In this document: positions 61,901-64,000 of the stretch, in pieces | How positions within the stretch are numbered: position 1 is the stretch's first letter | How the letters are laid out: each line of letters begins with the position of its first letter | NCBI GenBank assembly: GCA_016714085.1 | Contig: JADJNW010000018.1 | Span: forward strand, 62,001 to 126,000 | Direction: 5' to 3' | Source of the DNA: Saprospiraceae bacterium | Lineage (GTDB): Bacteria > Bacteroidota > Bacteroidia > Chitinophagales > Saprospiraceae | DNA: 64,000 nucleotides | Notes under the pieces: model-generated | What the model was told of the DNA's origin: nothing | The model's input: the letters and a program-made list of their open reading frames with translations, nothing else | The model's database searches: none | Made by a program: the position numbers and the translations under genes

Positions 61901-62118
61901 TGACCAATAAATTGGGTAGTTTGGCAAGTCAAGCTTCTACGGGAGACAATCGCCCAACGGCGCAATCAGGAGAAGTAAGACAAGACCTTACGGTGAAAAT
62001 TGACGCACAATTATCAGAATATAAGAAGATTAGAGATAACGAATTACCGAAATTCAACGAATTGGTTCGTCAAAAAGCCATCGACCCGATCATGGTGAAG
62101 AAACCGGCTCGTTCGTAA
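58939..62118 (+). CDS. Large BNR/sortilin-like beta-propeller exported protein
   Basis: 1059 aa from ATG 58939 (signal peptide MKMKTHILLKSFMIVALGLL ... SLAQ). The frame extends to 58795 but those codons lack signal features. Repeated Asp-box (BNR) motifs S.DGG.TW mark propeller blades: TQDGGQTWENIS, SVDAGKTWTDIG, SKDGGKTWEKIL, TTDGGDTWKNIS, SDDGGENWSLVN, STDGGRTFTSAN, SKDGGKTWTNVS and TEDYGKTWKYIG. Two seven- to ten-bladed propellers of VPS10/sortilin type are likely, followed by a beta-sandwich and a C-terminal helical segment (about 900-1050). No T9SS sorting domain is apparent. Homologues are common in Bacteroidota without a defined role; glycosidase activity is not implied by the BNR motifs. 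Confidence 0.85.
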   Translation: MKMKTHILLKSFMIVALGLLVSFSSLAQKKSTKTTTASTPMAAKVDFDESLYNSIKWRSIGPFRGGRSAAVTGVPGKPNLFYMGATGGGVWRTQDGGQTWENISDGFFGGSIGAVAVSEYDNNVIYVGGGEKTVRGNVSYGHGMWKSVDAGKTWTDIGFKNARHIPRIRIHPKNPDLVYAAVLGDLFKSSDERGVYRSKDGGKTWEKILFANADAGAVDLVFDPSNPRIMYASTWRIRRTPYSLDSGGEGSALWKTTDGGDTWKNISGNKGLPEGVWGISGVAVSHVNSNRVWTIIENEKGGLYRSDDGGENWSLVNGDRSMRQRAWYYTRLYADTQDENIVWVLNVSYHKSTDGGRTFTSANAPHGDHHDLWIAPEDNQRMIIGDDGGAQVSFDAGENWSTYMNQPTSQFYRVTTDNAFPYRIYGAQQDNSTLRIKHRTDGGGITESDWETSAGGESAWLAVDPTDDDIVFGGSYGGLLEKMNHRTKEEQRVDVYPENPMGYGAEGMKYRFQWNFPIFFSPHDPKKLYALSDRVHVTTNGGRSWTHLSGDLTRNDPSKLKSSGGPITQDNTSVEYYCTLFTGCESPFEKDLIWVGSDDGLINMSKDGGKTWTNVSPQGAPEWIMWNSIDPDPFTKGGAYITGTRYKLGDYKSYIYKTEDYGKTWKYIGGGIPDNHFSRVTRADQKRKGLLYCGTEGGMYISFDDGANWKSFQLNLPIVPITDLTIKNDNLIAATQGRSFWLIDDITPLHQLNDQVAKSEHHLYTPTASYRMGSGFSFGRVSRTAGQNHPGGVIVHYYLKEVPEKEEVKLSFYESDGDLIREFSSKAKERADKLEVKKGGNSFVWNMRYPDAKRFEGMIMWAANMAGAKAVPGAYSVKLTVGDKSQQVEFDLMKDPRSSATQEDLQAQFDFINGINNKITEAHQTIIDIRDIRKQINAYTELLKDNDEAKDLLAKAKEINAALTKVEEELYQTKNRSGQDPLNYPIKLTNKLGSLASQASTGDNRPTAQSGEVRQDLTVKIDAQLSEYKKIRDNELPKFNELVRQKAIDPIMVKKPARS

Positions 62119-62148
62119 GCTTCGGTTGAAGCAGTAATTGTTTGAATG

Positions 62149-62188
62149 AGAGATGTCATCATTGAAAAAGTGATGACATCTCTTTTTT
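62149..62188. terminator. Intrinsic terminator between convergent genes
   Basis: A perfect 13-bp stem (AGAGATGTCATCA 62149-62161; complement 62171-62183) with a 9-base loop, followed on the + side by a six-T run. It serves the BNR-repeat gene and possibly the convergent symporter gene. Confidence 0.8.
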
Positions 62189-62191
62189 ATT

Positions 62192-63844
62192 TTACCAGAA
62201 TATAATATACAAAGCGGCCAAAATACCAATCATAAATACCGCACCAATTGCAAAAGAAGTGGAAGTGCGGAATTCAGAGACATCGACTTCAATACCGTGT
62301 ACTTTTTGCTGTCCTTTTTTATCTAACAAACTAATGATAATCATTACAGCCATTAATACCAGGAAAGTATAGCCCATCCGATTCATAAATGGCAGATTAT
62401 CAAATACTTCTGCTATCAAAAGCCCAGTCGGAATAGTAGCCAAAGCGCCCACCAATGCTGCATTTGCAGTCGTTTTTTTCCAGAAAAAGCCGAGCAAGAA
62501 AATCGCAACGACACCCGGAGAAATCAAGCCGGTAAAGTCTTGAATAAACTGGAAGGCTTGATCGAAATGTTGCAATTGTGGTGCTGTCATTACTGCAATC
62601 ACCATCGCCACAACGATTGCCCAACGGCCTATACGCACCAATTGCACTTCGCTGGCGGTTTTGCCAAAGAATTTTTTGTATAAATCAAGCGTGAAAATGG
62701 TCGAAATAGAATTTGCTTTACCCGCGAGAGATGCTACGATCGCTGCCGTCAAAGCCGCAAAAGACAAGCCTTTCAGCCCCACTGGCAATAAATTGAGCAA
62801 TACCGGGTAGGCATTATCAGATTTTACGACCATTTTACCACCTACATCGTACATCATTTCCTGTTGGAAAACGCCTTCTTTATAAAGGACGTAAGCAGCG
62901 ATACCCGGCAAGACCACAATAACAGGCATCAACAACTTGATGAAACTTGCAAATAACAAGCCACTACGCGCCACTTCTAATTTAGCGCCAAGTGCCCGTT
63001 GAGTGATATATTGGTTGAAGCCCCAATAATTCAAATTGGCGATCCAAAGCGCACCAACGAGTACAGCGATGCCCGGTAAATCCTGATAGGCATCTTTTGT
63101 ACCGCCCTGACCATCGGGGATCATCATTTGTCCCTGATTCAAAATCATATGAAAATGATCGTCTGCTTGTTCTTTCAAGAGGCTTAACCCTTTCAGGAAA
63201 TTATCGCCAAAACCGAAGTGATTGGAAACCAAATTCAATGCCAGATAAGTCGTTGCTAAACCGCCCAAAACCAGCACCAATACTTGGATTACGTCGGTAT
63301 AACCAATCACTTTCATACCGCCCAGCGTGATGACGATAGCAAAAATCGCCAGGAAAATAGTGCATAAAGTGAAGCTAAATCCTGATACCGTTTGCACCGC
63401 GAGTGCGCCGAGATACAAAATCGAAGTGAGATTGACAAAAATATACACCAGCAGCCAAAACACAGCCATAATCGTCGCTACCGTAGGATTGTAGCGCTGC
63501 GCCAAAAACTGCGGCATGGTATAAATTTTGTTTTTCAGGAAAATTGGCATAAAAAACACAGCCACCACAATGAGCGTTGCTGCTGCCATCCATTCATAAG
63601 AAGCAATGGCCAAGCCCATCGCAAAGCCCGAGCCAGACATTCCAATAAATTGCTCTGCTGAAATGTTAGAGGCGATAAGCGATGCACCGATTGCCCACCA
63701 GGTGAGCGAACCTTCCGCTAAGAAAAAGTCGGTTGTGCTGACTTCTTTCGCTTTCTTTTTGGTATAAATCCAATAGCCATAACCTGCAACAATGACAAAA
63801 TAAATCAAAAATACAATGTAATCAAGGGTTTCAAGTTGTTTCAT
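62192..63844 (-). CDS. Sodium/solute symporter (SSS family, sugar-type)
   Basis: 550 aa inner-membrane symporter with the LeuT-like fold, about 14 hydrophobic helices. The start at 63844 (MKQLETLDYIVFLIYFVIVA) was preferred over the open frame to 63919. Signature stretches are the N-terminal KKKAKEVSTTDFFLAEGSLT WWAIGASLIASNISAEQFIG, GALAVQTVSGF and SLAGKANSISTIFTLDLYKK, characteristic of the SGLT/sodium-glucose branch of the SSS family. It likely imports a sugar or sugar acid with Na+. Partner genes upstream lie beyond the window edge. NhaD nearby is consistent with sodium-based energetics. Confidence 0.9.
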   Translation of the reverse strand: MKQLETLDYIVFLIYFVIVAGYGYWIYTKKKAKEVSTTDFFLAEGSLTWWAIGASLIASNISAEQFIGMSGSGFAMGLAIASYEWMAAATLIVVAVFFMPIFLKNKIYTMPQFLAQRYNPTVATIMAVFWLLVYIFVNLTSILYLGALAVQTVSGFSFTLCTIFLAIFAIVITLGGMKVIGYTDVIQVLVLVLGGLATTYLALNLVSNHFGFGDNFLKGLSLLKEQADDHFHMILNQGQMMIPDGQGGTKDAYQDLPGIAVLVGALWIANLNYWGFNQYITQRALGAKLEVARSGLLFASFIKLLMPVIVVLPGIAAYVLYKEGVFQQEMMYDVGGKMVVKSDNAYPVLLNLLPVGLKGLSFAALTAAIVASLAGKANSISTIFTLDLYKKFFGKTASEVQLVRIGRWAIVVAMVIAVMTAPQLQHFDQAFQFIQDFTGLISPGVVAIFLLGFFWKKTTANAALVGALATIPTGLLIAEVFDNLPFMNRMGYTFLVLMAVMIIISLLDKKGQQKVHGIEVDVSEFRTSTSFAIGAVFMIGILAALYIIFW

Positions 63845-64000
63845 ACGGTACAAATGTTTTATCATTAAACATGGAGAAGCACCTCGAAAGATATAATTTA
63901 TCGGTAAATCTATCGTCAAAAAGAATTTTATTTTTTGCTAGAGAGAAAGAAAGAAGAATTATTTGCAAAACTGGGTAAAAAAGTAGGTTAAAAACTTCTT

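Noticed and set aside
1..64000. tRNA, rRNA, IS element or prophage
   Set aside because: Scanning the intergenic stretches by eye showed no cloverleaf T-arm motifs, transposase domains or phage genes. Absence by eye is not proof; a tRNAscan or ISfinder run would settle it.

Overview
The window is a chromosomal segment of an AT-rich member of the Bacteroidota, most likely of the Saprospiraceae or a close relative. The signs are SusC/SusD outer-membrane proteins, C-terminal type IX secretion (T9SS) sorting domains, SprB-type repeats, lipoproteins with Bacteroidota-style lipoboxes, TAnnTTTG-like -7 promoter boxes, and start codons without clear Shine-Dalgarno sequences. The order-level placement is inference. 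I see no tRNA or rRNA genes, CRISPR array, insertion sequence or phage genes.

Layout. 1-16.3 kb: the tail of an FtsX-type permease and its ATPase, two outer-membrane beta-barrel proteins, an acyl-CoA dehydrogenase, an alkaline phosphatase, a CotH-like protein, rarA, a carboxypeptidase-like surface-type protein, an AlkD-type DNA glycosylase, a giant propeller/SprB/OmpA protein and an ABC exporter. 16.4-25.0 kb: SulP transporter, penicillin-acylase-type hydrolase, GNAT acetyltransferase, a GT2 glycosyltransferase fused to a gutted sugar-transferase module, and two coiled-coil envelope proteins. 25.0-27.6 kb: a sparse region with a helical-repeat protein, a 30-codon peptide gene with its own terminator, and another strong terminator with no visible gene. 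27.9-30.8 kb: DUF4159 protein, CorA, MFS transporter.

30.9-47.7 kb is a polysaccharide utilisation locus on the + strand: propeller/Y_Y_Y/LuxR regulator, two PF10091 (glucoamylase-like, GH144-type) enzymes, a five-module putative carbohydrate-binding T9SS protein, a GH3 beta-glucosidase, then SusC and SusD and a terminator. The GH3 plus GH144-type combination points to a beta-glucan, perhaps beta-1,2-glucan. The logic would be surface capture and cleavage, SusCD import, and periplasmic trimming to glucose.

47.7-64 kb: a GC-rich cluster of short repeats, the CCA-adding enzyme, a methyltransferase overlapping dusB, NhaD antiporter, a small lipoprotein, a cytosolic gamma-glutamyltransferase, an 8-bp tandem repeat, a DUF4403 lipoprotein, a four-PDZ T9SS protein, a large BNR/sortilin-like propeller protein and a sodium/solute symporter.

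A recurrent theme is broken reading frames. Genes at 909-2143, 8557-9461, 10195-14252 and 14481-16279 are each interrupted by a small indel (plus one stop codon), and the AlkD gene carries two compensating one-base shifts. Several of these sit in short homopolymers, so uncorrected long-read errors are the leading explanation. The sequence alone cannot prove it.
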